From Corythucha ciliata (Eukaryota; Arthropoda; Insecta; Hemiptera; Tingidae): DNA of 64,000 bases. Where the stretch lies: positions 31,434,001 through 31,498,000 of the forward strand of contig CM075943.1 of NCBI GenBank assembly GCA_038030265.1. The letters run 5' to 3'. Shown piece by piece: positions 33,617 through 45,397 of the stretch (within the stretch, counting starts at the first letter, position 1; each line of letters starts with the position of its first letter). Both the position numbers and the translations under genes were made by a program. Below the pieces are notes generated by a model. It was given only the letters and a program-made list of their open reading frames with translations, was not told the DNA's origin and ran no database searches.

Positions 33617-34718
33617 CGATTATTTCAAGCAATAAAATGGCCTTTATCCAAAAGGAAATGTTCAGTAGTTTCTGAAAATGGCATCACTTTTTGGATCAGT
33701 TTTTTGAAGCAAGCATTGGTTACTTAAAAAAAAAAAAAAAAATCATAACTCCGGAATGGATCGACGTAGGACGTTTCCGAAGGTACCATTTTACTCCAGT
33801 TTTAAATAAGTTTTACCCAAAATTTTTTGTCAAACTTATACGGATCCACCCTGTATATCCTTATTATTATTAAAAATAAAAATTGTGAAGTGCAAGGAAG
33901 GTGGAGAACGAAACCGTACCGGAGAAGGTGGATGCGTTGGCTCCAACTTAACTCACTTACCAAGTTATCAACCCTCCGTCACTTCTCTTAGATCCTGAGA
34001 TGACGCTTCGATATTAGGCAGCTACCTGCTTTAAATTAAATCTAAGGCCACGACGGCTCATCTCAGTTGAATTTAAATATAATTAGAGGAATCCTTTCGT
34101 TCAAACCGCTAAACTGCACCTGGAATACATAGAATTACATTTCAAGAAAGCGTAACGTGACGTCACGAGAAATACAAGACAGTCCCTGATGAGGGGGTCG
34201 TTGGGGGGACCCTTCGAAAATCCGTACTTTCAAAAAATCATTAAAATTGTAATTTTTGGTTTTTGTAAATACATTTATCACCAACATTTTTAGAATTCAA
34301 TATTTGTTTGAAAAAAAAAAAAAAATATTCCAAAAAATGTTCAAACTCCTTATTCGTGGGTGACATTCTGAAAAGACCTTATGTTCTGGCCTTGGGTCGA
34401 GTCAGCGGCTAAAATTTTACAAAACCCAGTAATGGAAAGCTGAAAATAAAAAACAATCAATTGAGGAGAAGCACTATTGCACAGCTAAAGTTGATAAACC
34501 AATTTCAATTTGACCTGCATTCGCTAGTAAAATAGAGCGAAATAGCCGCAAAATTACATCATTCGGTGCTGAATATGTGCGAAATTGTTAGTTTGTGTTT
34601 AACCCTTCAAGTCTTAGTGCGTCGTATTTTGGACACCTGCTTTATACCCCGGGAGTTCCCCTCAACTTTTTTTAAAAAACCCCGTCAGAAGTCATTCAAA
34701 TTGACTTTAGTACACTCA
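33617..34718. other. No recognisable gene; terminal CACCCTGTATA motif
   Basis: CACCCTGTATA at about 33,846 is an ACAGGGTG-type repeat end seen elsewhere in the window. The rest is anonymous AT-rich sequence with poly-A runs. Confidence 0.3.
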
Positions 34719-34866
34719 GGCCCGATTTCACCAACTTCTTAAACCAAGATCAACAACTAATCGCGATTACAATGTAAACGCTTGTATCAGAATTCATATG
34801 GGTCGCTACTGGCAACTAATCACGATCAACTTTAAACGAGATCAATTTTGTTGGTGAAAATGGGCC
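34719..34866. mobile_element. PIF/Harbinger-like MITE, family A copy 2
   Basis: Same 148-bp family as 24,495-24,642, inserted in the opposite orientation, with TCA directly on both sides. This shows that the third family base of the duplication is A and the middle base can vary. Confidence 0.8.
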
Positions 34867-35504
34867 TCAGTGACCCATGAAAAACGAAGTTTTATGCCAT
34901 AAATTCTTTAACAAAGTTTTCAGAGAGAATTTAATGGTGTCCGCTGTACGAGACACATGTCATGCAGTCCGAAAAAATGAAGCATTTTGAATTTATTTTC
35001 CTTCAACTAGTAAACAATTGACCAAAAATACTAAAAGAAGATAATTATTCAAACAGTAAAACATAAATTAGCGACATATCAATTGAACATTGTGGCATTA
35101 TAAACAAACAAATGCGACTAGAAGAATGTAGTAAACTCTTGGTGGGCCCTCCTCGGGACACCTTTCACCCAAACCACGTGGGAGGTGTGCTTAATATTGA
35201 ACACCAAGCGTTATATACTTGAAAAATCTAACGGTGTCAAAAGTAACTTGATTTACCATGAAATGTTATCTTGGCCGAACTTAATTGTCTCCCTACCAGC
35301 ACATCAATGCATTAAATCCCCCTTCAGCGCGCGATATCCATGCAGTCAAGATCAATTAACTTGTTCAGATGAAATCGGAAAGTGGAAAAGTACGAAAATG
35401 GTGGCAGTTGGTGGAGATGCTTATTTTTTTCAGCAAGAAACTGTGGGTGAACAGTCCATAAGTCAACTTGATGGGACCCTCAGAATAAGAATATGAAGTT
35501 TAAA
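34867..35504. other. No recognisable gene
   Basis: A 103-codon frame (35,185-35,496) has no motif. Nothing else is supported. Confidence 0.3.
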
Positions 35505-35830
35505 TTACCACTTACCATCAACTGAATGGAAGAAGCTGACGGACAGTTCCGCCGAACTTGATGATATCACCTTCCTCAACCCAGCCAACACTAAAAATGA
35601 CAACAAGATGGCGTCGAAAACGCCGAAAGTGTCCCTTGTGTTGGACCCTACATGCATAAATCCAGGAAAAACGTGTCCCACCACTATCAGAGAGAGTTTA
35701 TTCAACTCATAACCATCCTCTAACCCACTCCATCTCAAAAGCCTGATCATTTTTTGTATAGCGCAGTCTCCAAGTAGGTGTCCAATATAAGGCACACAAA
35801 ACGTCCAGACCCAAGACTCATTCGGACCCC
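35505..35830 (-). pseudogene. Possible piggyBac transposase middle fragment, inverted
   Basis: Minus-strand readings in two frames resemble the piggyBac DDE core: an IVVGHVFPG-type segment, then an FDAILLSFLVLAGL-like stretch in the place of the family's FDN-FTS-LL block. Next comes a DIIKFGGTVRQ segment in another frame, like the GTVR block. A frameshift separates them. It lies on the strand opposite to the C-terminal fragment at 36.66-37.13 kb, so if both belong to one element it was inverted internally. This is judged by pattern only and is less certain than the C-terminal fragment. Confidence 0.4.
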
Positions 35831-36656
35831 CGGTACCTTAAAGGGTTAAATATCGAGAACATTGCAAGTTTCGGAGCCTCATTTTTCAGGCAATGGACCC
35901 AGCGGGTGGTGGCTACGACGGCACCAAAAACCTGAAAGATGAAACTACAAAGATCTGTGGAAGATGAAACTACAACAATCTGTGAGTTTTGGGTCTAATT
36001 ATCGGTGAAATTGCTATTATTTTCACAAAATTGCTTCTGATCTTTATTTCCGCGAAATTTTGAGTTTAGGGATCTTTAATGGTCAACCGGGATCGGGGCT
36101 AGCCGGCCGCGACAGTGTTCAAAGTCTTCGGAGTCATAGCAGCACAATAGCAACATTTTGAACGTGAATATCCGTGAAATTGGAATTTTCCTGGCTGGAA
36201 TATTCACGATTTTGCAAGTTTCACGTTCTAGTTTCAGCAAAATTGCAAGTTCAGGGCCATTTTAGCGAGAATTCTGAGGAAACAGTTCCCGACTGCACTC
36301 TTAACTTTGAACTTTAATTTATTTGCAAATTCAAAATTGAATAAGTTTGCGGTGAAGAAATCTCAAGTTACCTGGTTGAGTACACGCGAAATCGTCAGTT
36401 TAGGGCCTTCGGGCCTTGTCTCTAGTAAAAATGTGAGTTTCGATTTCTTAATTTCAGCAATGTCTCACGTTAGTGGCTTTCATAGAAGCCATTTCGCGGA
36501 TCTGGCTCGTTAGAAACCAATCTCGCGAACCCGAATCATGTTGTAGAAGGTACGAACGATAATTTTTAGGAGGCAAATTCAACATGAAGTCATTTTTTCT
36601 CGATTCTTTGAACATCGGATCGCTTACCCTGAACCCTACTCCCGCCGCCACTGGTG
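35831..36656. other. Anonymous sequence between piggyBac fragments
   Basis: A WLSTRE reading near 36,370 hints at the piggyBac region preceding the YNK motif but is too weak to annotate. No other support. Confidence 0.25.
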
Positions 36657-36802
36657 TTCACTGAGTACAACAAGATTATGGGAGACATTGATCTGATGGA
36701 TCAAAACTAAGTGCGTACGGCGGGAAAATCCTAAGCCGGAAGTGGTGTTGGCCGATTTTTATGTGGCTACTCGACGTTTCAGTTCAAACGGCCCTGGCTG
36801 CT

Positions 36803-36834
<32 letters not shown>

Positions 36835-37128
36835 CGGCAATACTGAAGCGTCCCACCTCAAATTTCACCGGGAAATTGTCAAGGTGTACCTGAGGCTCCA
36901 TGGCATCGCAACAGCCAAAGGCAGCGGCAGAACAGTCAACAGTGGCGGAGTCATCCCCGTCGAACTCCCTGAGACACGATAGACTGGACCTTCTCTTTGT
37001 GAAAATAGATTAAACCAAACGGCGTCGGTGAGCTTCGAAGCTGTACAGCAGCTCAAATAACGCGTTCTAAGTGTTCTACGTGCAACGTGGGGTTGTGCAT
37101 TGAATGTTTCGCGCCGTACCACAAAGCG
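36657..37128 (+). pseudogene. piggyBac-like transposase C-terminal fragment
   Basis: An EYNKIMGDIDLMDQN reading (36,663-36,707) matches the conserved YN-x-MGGVD-x-D block of piggyBac transposases and is followed by a stop at 36,708-36,710. A frame-shifted continuation fits the KWW...LLD...NA region. A 28-base A run (36,807-36,834) interrupts the sequence. It then ends in a cysteine motif at about 37,072-37,122 (CSTCNVGLC-x2-CF-x3-H), the C-terminal zinc-binding region of the family. Several stops make it non-functional. No TTAA-flanked termini were identified. Confidence 0.75.
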
Positions 37129-39475
37129 TAATGTGGTTGCGCCGAATATACAAATGATGTGCGCAGTTGAAATGGCGCTCGTGTTATAGTTCAAAATTAA
37201 GACTAATGCTTGTTTTGTCCTACACAAAACGCCGATCACAGTGATATCGAGTGATTGAATTTATTACCTTAATTGTAGTAGAGCTTAATGACCCGTAATT
37301 TTATTCCAGAAAAGCTTCAATTGTTTTCTATTGAGCAATTAGTCACGAGAAAAGACCTTCAACGTTGCAAAACAGGTGATTTTCAGAATAAGCAAACTGC
37401 TGTGAGAGGCAACCATAAATCAATCCACTAGCGGCAACAGGGATGAACATTGTGATGCGGAGAGAACCGTGTGTGTGAATAGTCCAATGAAAAGACGCTA
37501 CTACGGGTCAGTTTGAATGGATGACGTATTATAGCGTGAAGTGAATGTAATTCTGCTCTATGGTTCAGAAACTCGCTCTTCAATATTGTGAAACGATGAG
37601 GCGGGGTATATGTAGGCATCAAATGATTACAACTGAAGTGCATCAAGCCGTTTCGTTCATATCGAGTTGATAAATGATTCAGGGACATCATCATTTCTCT
37701 CGTCACAGCAAGAAAGAACGCAATGACTAACAAAATAAAAATGACATTCCCGAGCGCTGTTATTAAAGGACAGTCAGCCGAGCCTGCAACAAAATATCAT
37801 CATGAGGGGCAAAAAACTGCGGAAGTGTCTTCCTTCTTCGGATTAGGGGGAGAAAAAATCGAAAGAATGTGATAGATTATTTTTTCAAGAGAATAAAAAG
37901 GCTAGATAAAGCATAATAATGGGCCCAAGGGATGTATGCCGTCCGATTCTGTGGCCATCAGAGCATTCATAAGTATGAGGCGCTTTTCAGTATACTTGAA
38001 AGATTTGTGGTCGTGGCATGAAGGTAAAAAAAACAACACTATATCGTGCCGTAGACCTATACTTAATTATTAAAATAAGATTCAATTATCATGCTACGTA
38101 TTTCTTTAATGTAATATTGTGTCATGATTATTGCTGTCGGTAATTAGTTATATTATAATGAAGTAATTAAAATAATTATAATATAATATACTTCACTGTT
38201 GCATGGTTGTCATTTGATTGCACTAGTAGGAAAAGTAACATTACAATGGAGAACTTGCACATTTTTTAAGCACTGGTGTTTCTTAAAGAGTGCTCTTCCA
38301 CAAGGCTATTGCTCACATTAAACATTGAAATCAATCAAGGATTTTTTTAAAGCGAATTTTCAAACATTTTGAGTGAGGATTTGATTACGTCAAAGGTTAT
38401 TCAATGAAATGGATGGTGTGGTGAAGAGGGGGTTAGAAACATGTTCCGGGGGACAATTTTTCCTGTTATTTCTAAAAAATTTATATGTTATAGTTCCCTC
38501 AGATGCTTCACAAGTAACCATGGACGTCATTTCCCCTCGCACCATTCATCCCTTCTTAAAGAACTTCGAATTTTATTTAAAAATCACCAAATGCACCAAT
38601 CGGGCTGCAACCACCGTTGACATCCTTTTGTCCATGTGCCAAATCAACGGTTTAATTTTCTCCCAAATCGGGCATTCATGCAAGTTACCCATTACAATAC
38701 CTGACAATTTCGAAGTCAAGCTTTACATATTTTTGGAAAAGCCTTTGCATCTTCACACTCATTCACTAAAACCTATATCTACCAGAATTGCAATTTTTAT
38801 TTATTTATTTATGTTTCCGCAAATACCCAGCAGTTCTACGATAATTATTATAATACATCGCATAGTTTTAAATTGTGTTGAAGGTGAACAGTGTTTATTT
38901 AGCACTCATGAACATGTTATACTAATTCGTATTTCTCTGTGAGCACTCATACTTCTTATACATTATTTTGTACTTCTCTATTCTGCTCCGTTCAAAAATG
39001 TGAATTGTATTCGGTAACAAGGCACAAAGTTATCTCCCTCTCACGCCTATTGTTTGATTAGGAGAAAAATAAAAAAGAGAGAAAAAAACTAATGGGCTAC
39101 CATCGTTAACTCTGCCTCTGTCACTGACAGTTCGGGCATTTCTCTCCTTTCGATTTGTTAATTGGTAGCAAAGGTGACATAGACTTCCTGTTTTTAATTT
39201 AGTATACAGTCCGTGACTTTTTTCTAGTGGGATTAAACTCATTCTAACAGCAATAAAGTCTCTAAAGTGTCCGCGTCATCCTAGTGGAAAAGGGACATGC
39301 TGATTCTTGTACCGTTTATTTATTTTATGAACGCTAGCGGCTCGTTCGTGCATTGTTTTTTAATCGGAGACCACTCTCAGCTCCGTGTACATGAGTATAG
39401 GGAGCAGAACGACTGAAAAGTGTTCAGTTTTTCAAAAAGTCAATTGCCCCCCACCCCCCCACACTGGCCTTTGTT
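37129..39475. other. No recognisable gene; one 177-codon frame of unknown meaning
   Basis: The longest frame, 38,409-38,942 on the plus strand, has no domain. Its middle (about 38,590-38,700) is a diverged copy of a repeat also at 49,783-49,890, so it is probably repeat-derived. The rest is AT-rich without motifs. Confidence 0.35.
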
Positions 39476-39995
39476 CTCTGGTGCAGGACCGGATCTAGAG
39501 GGGGCTAGGGGGTGCATGGGAAGCCAAAATTCAGGGGGCACCAAAAAAGGAAAATATGTTACCCGAGAAAGAAAAAAGAAAAAGTAAGATAATAAAAAGT
39601 GACATTTTCAACTAAAATTAGAGAGAAAGTGGTACGTTTATTCTTTACAGAAAAATGAAGTGAGTAAGAACAATCTCGTTCTCATGAGGGAAGAAAAAAT
39701 CTCGACTTTTCCATCTTTTTTGCGCTCACCCTAGACCTGGAGAGCTTCAAACTTCCCCTGTCACACTCACCAACTAAATGCCGGCCGGCGCTACGATTAC
39801 CCATCATCAACTTAGCAAAATAATAATAACTAGCTAAGGGTTTTTTGATGATTTCTCCCTTTTTACAACTCTGTAACCACCAATCTCTCCTCATTTAATA
39901 TGTGTTTAGGATAAGGCTCATGTATCACAATGTAACCACAACCTATATTATTTAAATCTATTTCCCTCTCTATGCAAATAAACACATTAAATTAA

Positions 39996-40007
39996 AATAA
40001 TAATAAC

Positions 40008-40075
<68 letters not shown>
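39996..40075. repeat. AAT trinucleotide microsatellite
   Basis: About 26 AAT/ATT units with one interruption (AAC). An apparent poly-isoleucine frame on the minus strand is a by-product. Confidence 0.95.
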
Positions 40076-40076
<1 letters not shown>

Positions 40077-41195
40077 CACTGCCAGTTCAGCTTTCTTGTT
40101 CGCGGTAGGCATTTGAATTTTCGACTCTTTTGCTTCTAACGACTCTACTTTTAGTATCTCACGATAGTTCTCAGGAAATAAGTTGAAGAGCATTACATTT
40201 TTTTTTTTAAATGAGCCATTTTCTATCATTTTAGACCAATGTAACCACAAGTTACAGCCGTACGAACCGTCCAAGTTTGCTCATTTTCAACAAATCTAAC
40301 TACACAACGGTAGAAATAACGGAGTTTATGAGCAGTATAAAACCCAGCTACATGTTCAAACTTGATCTCGCTCCATTTTGGCCGAACGTTGGATAGTTGG
40401 ACATAAGAGTGGTTGAATTTTTTAAAAATGAAAAAAACTTGGTCCGTTCATATTGCTGTAACTTGTGGCCAAGTTGGGCTAAAGTGTTTGAAAAGGGCTC
40501 ATTTAAAAGACAATGTAATGATCTTCAACTTATTGTCTGTGAACTATCATGAGAAACTGAAGGTGAAGTCGTTACAACAAAAAGAGACAAAAACTGGCGG
40601 TTTTTACCCAAATTTCCCAATATTTCCAAGTTACGCAATTTTGAAGCTATTAGGAATAACAAGACATTCCTGGGGAAAAAGTTGAGGCAAATTTTGTCAG
40701 CTATAATATTATGAGAAGAAGTCCTGGCGCTACGAAGTGCGGGGTCTGACATAATTAGGAAAAACCGAAACAAGTGACCTTCCTGGTGGTCTCCAGCAGC
40801 CCGCCCACATCGGACGCCCGGGGACTTTTATTATGTTTACCTCCCAACTACTCCAAACAAAGCGGACAAATAAAAAATCACTAAACCGACCATGTCGTCT
40901 ACACTCGTTTTTCATCATTTGTTGACTGGACTACAAGGCGAATGTTTTAAATTAAAATTTCATATGTAAAGGTCAATACAGACTACTCGGACTTGACGTG
41001 TGAACTCGCATTCCCAGGTGTGATACAAAACTCCAGAAAAGGCTTTTATTTTATTACGTTCACATTGCTCTGACAAGCATCTTCCCACGTGTTCCCACGT
41101 CACGTCCGGGCAATGTGAATGTAAACAAACAAAATTTGTATCACACGTGGGACAGCGTGTTCTCTTGTCACTTCCGAATAGTCTGCTCGACCTTG

Positions 41196-41346
41196 AAGGC
41201 CTCGCCACACCGAACGCGAACTGCCGCGCGGACTGGTCCGCTCGCTAAAAAACCATGACAACTTGGGTGAGGTATACCCGTTACCATAGTTTTTCCGCGA
41301 GCGGATCAGTCCGCGCGGCAGTTCGCGTTCGGTGTGGCGAGGCCTT
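41196..41346. mobile_element. GC-rich hairpin MITE
   Basis: Inverted arms start GGCCTCGCCACACCGAACGC and extend through GCGAACTGCCGCGCGGACTG, about 55 bp each with few mismatches, around about 40 bases. Flanks are TAA/TTA-like. It is much GC-richer than its surroundings. Confidence 0.75.
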
Positions 41347-42430
41347 AAGTGTTGAATAAAAACAGTTTAAATTTTGTGTACCTTGTAGATCGACAAGTTT
41401 CTTATGGACCGAAAGAAGTGTTAAATTCAGTTAACTTTCCAAACGCATGTTCCTAGAACCATCTAGAAATTTGGGCCCTCAGGTTCTGTCCGTTAGAAAC
41501 TTGTCAAATTATAGTATTGATTATTTATAACCTGTAAACATTTTATGCAGCGGAATCTAGGCCGCTAACCTCTGGTTTTCGTTTTTACTTCAATGCTTCA
41601 CCAAACAACATTTGGTGTTGTTCATCGATTTCAAGCTGAAAGCAGATCCGTGACTTAAGTACCTTACATTCTAACTCCTACATTAATGTGGTATGGAAGG
41701 AGGAGGGGAAGATATAAAAATAAGTGGCGCCAAAACAGGGCGTAAAAAATGGGCGCCAAAAATTAGGGCGGCCTCCCCTCTCGAAAATAACGTAAATCCG
41801 GGCCTGCTCTGGTGCATTGACGAGAGAAAGTCTCCCTGCTTCCCTGCTTCAGTTTCATAGGAACTGAAAGGGAATTGAAACTCGTCGTTAATCACATGAT
41901 TTTTGAGCGAATTCTATTCTTCCAGCGGGAAACTCCTCACTATATTACGTCACGCTCTGCACTACCCCACAATCAATTATGCTGTGGTGGCTCGAGGGTT
42001 GAAATAAGCCGAGAAATTATAGCAAATTGAACCGTTGTACATATTTTAATGGACTTCGATAAAACTTGATTGAAGCAACAATAGGGGTATTCACATCAAC
42101 TTTCGTACTGCTTGTAGTTTCGTAATTGCGTAGTCAGATGTTTGTTACCAACAGGGAAATCAACAACGCCTAGGTATTTTATTACACAATTTAACAGCTA
42201 TACTTTAAATAAAAAATCCTTTGAAATTGTTGATTCTGTGTTTGTTTTATGTTTTGAGGCATAATATTTTTGGACTAATAATCTGTCAAGGGTCCTTGGA
42301 TAGGTAAAACACAATACACAAACGACAACTTTTCATTGTGATTTCAGTGACTAGGGAGCGTGAACGTATATTATAGAAAAAACAGTTAAAGGGAGAACAA
42401 GAAGGAAACAAGGAAAATTGTTGAAGAGTG

Positions 42431-43547
42431 CAGGCCCGGATCTACGTAATTTTCGAGAGGAAGGGGGCAGGCCTAATTTTTGGCGCCCCTTTTTGGTGCC
42501 CCGTTTTTTATCCCCTCCCCCTCTCATACCACATTAATGTAGGAATAATTAGGATGTGAGGTACCGGTTTTTAATAGAAAGAACCATTTTCGGATCAAGA
42601 CAAAACAAAAAACAAAGAAAACGGGCATGGATTTTCTTCCAATAACCAATTTTCATTATTTCGGAAGTCCTGGATCACGGATCCGTTGTCAGCTCTAAAT
42701 AAATGTTTTAACCGATCCGTTGCGACTTCCTTTCCGTTGCAATGAAGCAACTGCATGATGATGATCTTCAAATAGTCCGTCAATTTCCTCAATTTTGACC
42801 ACAAATAAGAATCGCTGATATTGTCCGGAACATTCTTCGAATGCGTAGAACGACTTGGTTCACAATGAGACAGAGGACTATCAGCGTCGGGGACTAGGGT
42901 GATCAGACTTCCTGCTTTCCCCGGACATGTTCTACTTTTAGGGGTGCCCGGGGACGCCTGGGCTCATTTTTTAAATGTCCGGGGAAAGGTCAAAATTTTC
43001 ATCTTTTTTGTCCGACTTTTCTTTCCTAGCATGTTACGTCCGATTGTCAGGTGGGTCAAACCTACACAACAGCGTTTACCTGTGGCCATCGAGGTCTGCT
43101 GCAATAGAATTATATAGCAACTTTCCAGGCCGTCGGTCAAATTGGGCGTGGTGGGAGGGCTGTAGATCACGTCTATCGGCTCGGCTGGAGGCAGCTGGTA
43201 ACACAGTTATGTTGGGGTGGGTATCCTATTCTCCTCTCTTAGGGGTTTCCTATTCACTCGCCGCTTCGTTTCATCCTGCGTTCTGGCTGTGGCTAATGTC
43301 AATCCAGGGGCGTAACAAGATGAGCGTTAGTTAACGTGGGGCGCACATAAACCAGGGTCAAATTATGTTTGGGATAAGTGCAAGGAACTTTTTATTTTTT
43401 GTGATTTATCTCAGTTTGAACAATCCGGAAAATGTTTATTTTTGTTCAAAACTTGGGTAAAAAATTTGTTTATTCACCCTTTTTGGCGCCCCATTAAATC
43501 CGCAAAGGGGGCAAATGCCCCTCTAGCCCCCGCTAGATCCGGCCCTG
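42431..43547. mobile_element. hAT-like non-autonomous element, TSD GAAGAGTG
   Basis: It starts CAGGCCCGGATCTACG, ends ...CTAGATCCGGCCCTG, and the 8-bp repeat GAAGAGTG flanks both sides (42,423-42,430 and 43,548-43,555). Its left terminal 110 bases match the right end of the 39.5-41.8 kb element in inverted orientation, and its right end matches that element's left end, so the two are one family. The interior differs and contains an extra terminus-like sequence near 42,897. No transposase remains. Confidence 0.85.
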
Positions 43548-43991
43548 GAAGAGTGATAGTGATAGTGCATGGGTTTGTCGTGACCTGCAAGCTGCGGGTA
43601 AAGAGCTGGCCTTGCACCCCTGCCAACTTCTATCTCTTAAATTTCGTGAACGAAAACGCTTTCAAAGCTTTCTCGAGAACAAGAAAGGTATCTTCCCCCA
43701 TCCCGTCTACAATTTTCTTCCAAAATTATCCCTTTTAGACGTTTTGAAAAAGATCCAATGAAATTTTCTATTCTTTATCAGTTAGAAGAGTTAAAAAAAG
43801 GAACTGATGGCTTGTGCTGTATCTGAGGTCTTTGGGTTGGGAGGTAAACTGGCTAAAAGTCCCCCGTGGACTTCCGGCGGTTTCGGGCTGCGAGAGGACA
43901 TCTTGGTCCCCACTCGTCCCTGCCTAGAATGAACAGTTGAAAAAATTTGCCACACAGTAGTTTAAGTGATTTTGACGACTTGAAACATTAT

Positions 43992-44306
43992 ATTTTTATT
44001 TCATTTTTTCGCTGACTAGTTTCGGGGTAAGCACCCCATTAGCAAGGCATTCATCTCGAAACAAGTTTTTGTTACATGTCACAAGCCAAAATTCCCAGAA
44101 ACCATGAGAAATACGTCCGCACACATAAAAACGAGAAAGCAGAGTTATTTTTGAGACGCAAGTTTTTGTTTGCGGTAGTTTCTCATGGTTTATGAGAATT
44201 TTGGCTAGTGACATGTGACAACGATTTGTTTCGACGGTGAATGTTTTGACGATCGAGTACATTGCATAGTCCGAAACTAGTCAGCGAAAAAATGAAATAA
44301 AAATAG
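43992..44306. mobile_element. Inverted-repeat element with degenerate hammerhead-like ends
   Basis: Arms at about 43,992-44,130 and 44,170-44,306 are inverted copies starting TTTTATTTCATTTTTTCGCT. Each outer end carries CGAAACTAGTCAGCG on the inward-to-outward strand. In the left arm this is preceded by a GGGG-TGCTTA-CCCC stem. This is the layout of the CTGATG...GAAAC block found at Penelope ends, but the CTGA core is damaged here. No coding region. Confidence 0.5.
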
Positions 44307-44744
44307 AATGTTTTGTGGGGTAAGATTTTTTCGTGAGCGATGAGGATGATGTAATGATAATTATGTGTGATGTGAGGATAGTGGATGGTGTGTGGTGTGA
44401 TGATGATGGTGATTTGAGGAAAATTTCGTGGTTTTGAGGCTGCCAAGAGTTATCTCATCAAATATTTTGGGAAACCACAGATTTTTCTTATTAGCACCCC
44501 AATGGAGTCATTAAACCAATAAAACCAAATAGCGTATTTGATGTTTGGTCGTGCCCATTTTGAGGATAATTTGGCTGGGCTACGAGGGAATTTTAACAAA
44601 ACGTAAAATCATGAACGTCTTTGTCAACATTCGATGGTTGGTAGGTACGGAACAGCTGATTTGTATAAATTTTAAATTACGTGAACGATTCTGGAATCGC
44701 ATACGCGAATCGGATACTGGAATCTCTAGTGTGAAAGCGCCTTA

Positions 44745-44936
44745 GGCTCGTTTCACACAATAAGCGGATTCCCGAGGTGCTGTTGCTATGCGGCGCGAAC
44801 GCGGTGGGTGCCTCGCATGTGTGAACCGAAATTCGGTTTCCACGCGGCAGCGGTTTGAAGAGGTTTCTCGGTTCACACATGCGAGGCACCCTCCGCGTTC
44901 GCGCCGCATAACAACCGCGTACGTGTGAAACGAGCC
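44745..44936. mobile_element. Hairpin MITE with GGCTCGTTTCACAC termini
   Basis: Inverted ends GGCTCGTTTCACAC and GTGTGAAACGAGCC, with inner arms pairing through GGCGCGAACGCGG-type and TGCCTCGCATGTGTGAACCG sequences. Outside lie TTA on the left and TAA on the right. It is inserted next to a truncated copy (44,688-44,743) of the 28.4-kb MITE. Confidence 0.7.
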
Positions 44937-45397
44937 TAATATGATAACAGTGCGGAGAGGGTAATTACGAGGGATGAAGATGCAACAATTCTCCCACGCT
45001 TAATTTTAGCCCAGCTTACATAACATGTAATCCTGAAGGTACGCTGGAATACGTCGAGTTGTAGTCAAACGGCGTAGCGTCAGTTGTGGATTTTGTACAG
45101 GTGGATCCCGAGGTGGTGAAGAGGTGGAGGAGGAGGGGGAACAAGCTGTTCGGATCAGACGAAACTGGAGCTCCTAGGCGGTTGCTGTTTAGCGTCATTC
45201 GATGGTTGAAGTGACTCTGAGTTTCCGAGGTAGTACATCTGAAGGTCGGTTGTTTGAGGCCGATTTATTTTAGAAGCTTCTTCTGAATGAGTGTCTCGAA
45301 TTGAACTTTCTTTTTTACTTCGGACAGAAACAGAAGGAGTTTATTTATGTGTCTTTTGAACACAAAAACATTGTCCAGTTTCACGAGGTAGTGCAGG

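Larger units (their letters stand above)
39484..41806. mobile_element. hAT-like non-autonomous element, TSD CTCTGGTG
   Basis: It starts CAGGACCGGATCTAG and ends in the complement of CAGGCCCGGATTTACG. The 8-bp direct repeat CTCTGGTG lies at 39,476-39,483 and 41,807-41,814. The terminal regions are G-rich on the left and C-rich on the right and contain GGGGGC blocks. There is no transposase. The interior carries a long AAT microsatellite, a MITE hairpin at 41,196-41,346 and related internal repeats near 40,100-40,570. A sister element lies at 42,431-43,547. Confidence 0.85.

Noticed and set aside
34186..34225. CTGATGAGGGGG...GACCCTTCGAAAA resembling a hammerhead core
   Set aside because: The core words and a GGGTC/GACCC stem are present, but I could not find stem I or a UH cleavage site in the right place.
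38409..38942. 177-codon plus-strand frame as a host gene
   Set aside because: No domain, and part of it matches a repeat at 49.8 kb; not strong enough to call a gene.
39987..40274. Poly-isoleucine protein frame
   Set aside because: Produced by the AAT microsatellite.
41723..41740. TGGCGCCAAAACAGGG as a second primer binding site
   Set aside because: It departs from the tRNA-Lys site after the first eight bases and lies in the repeated end of a hAT-like element.
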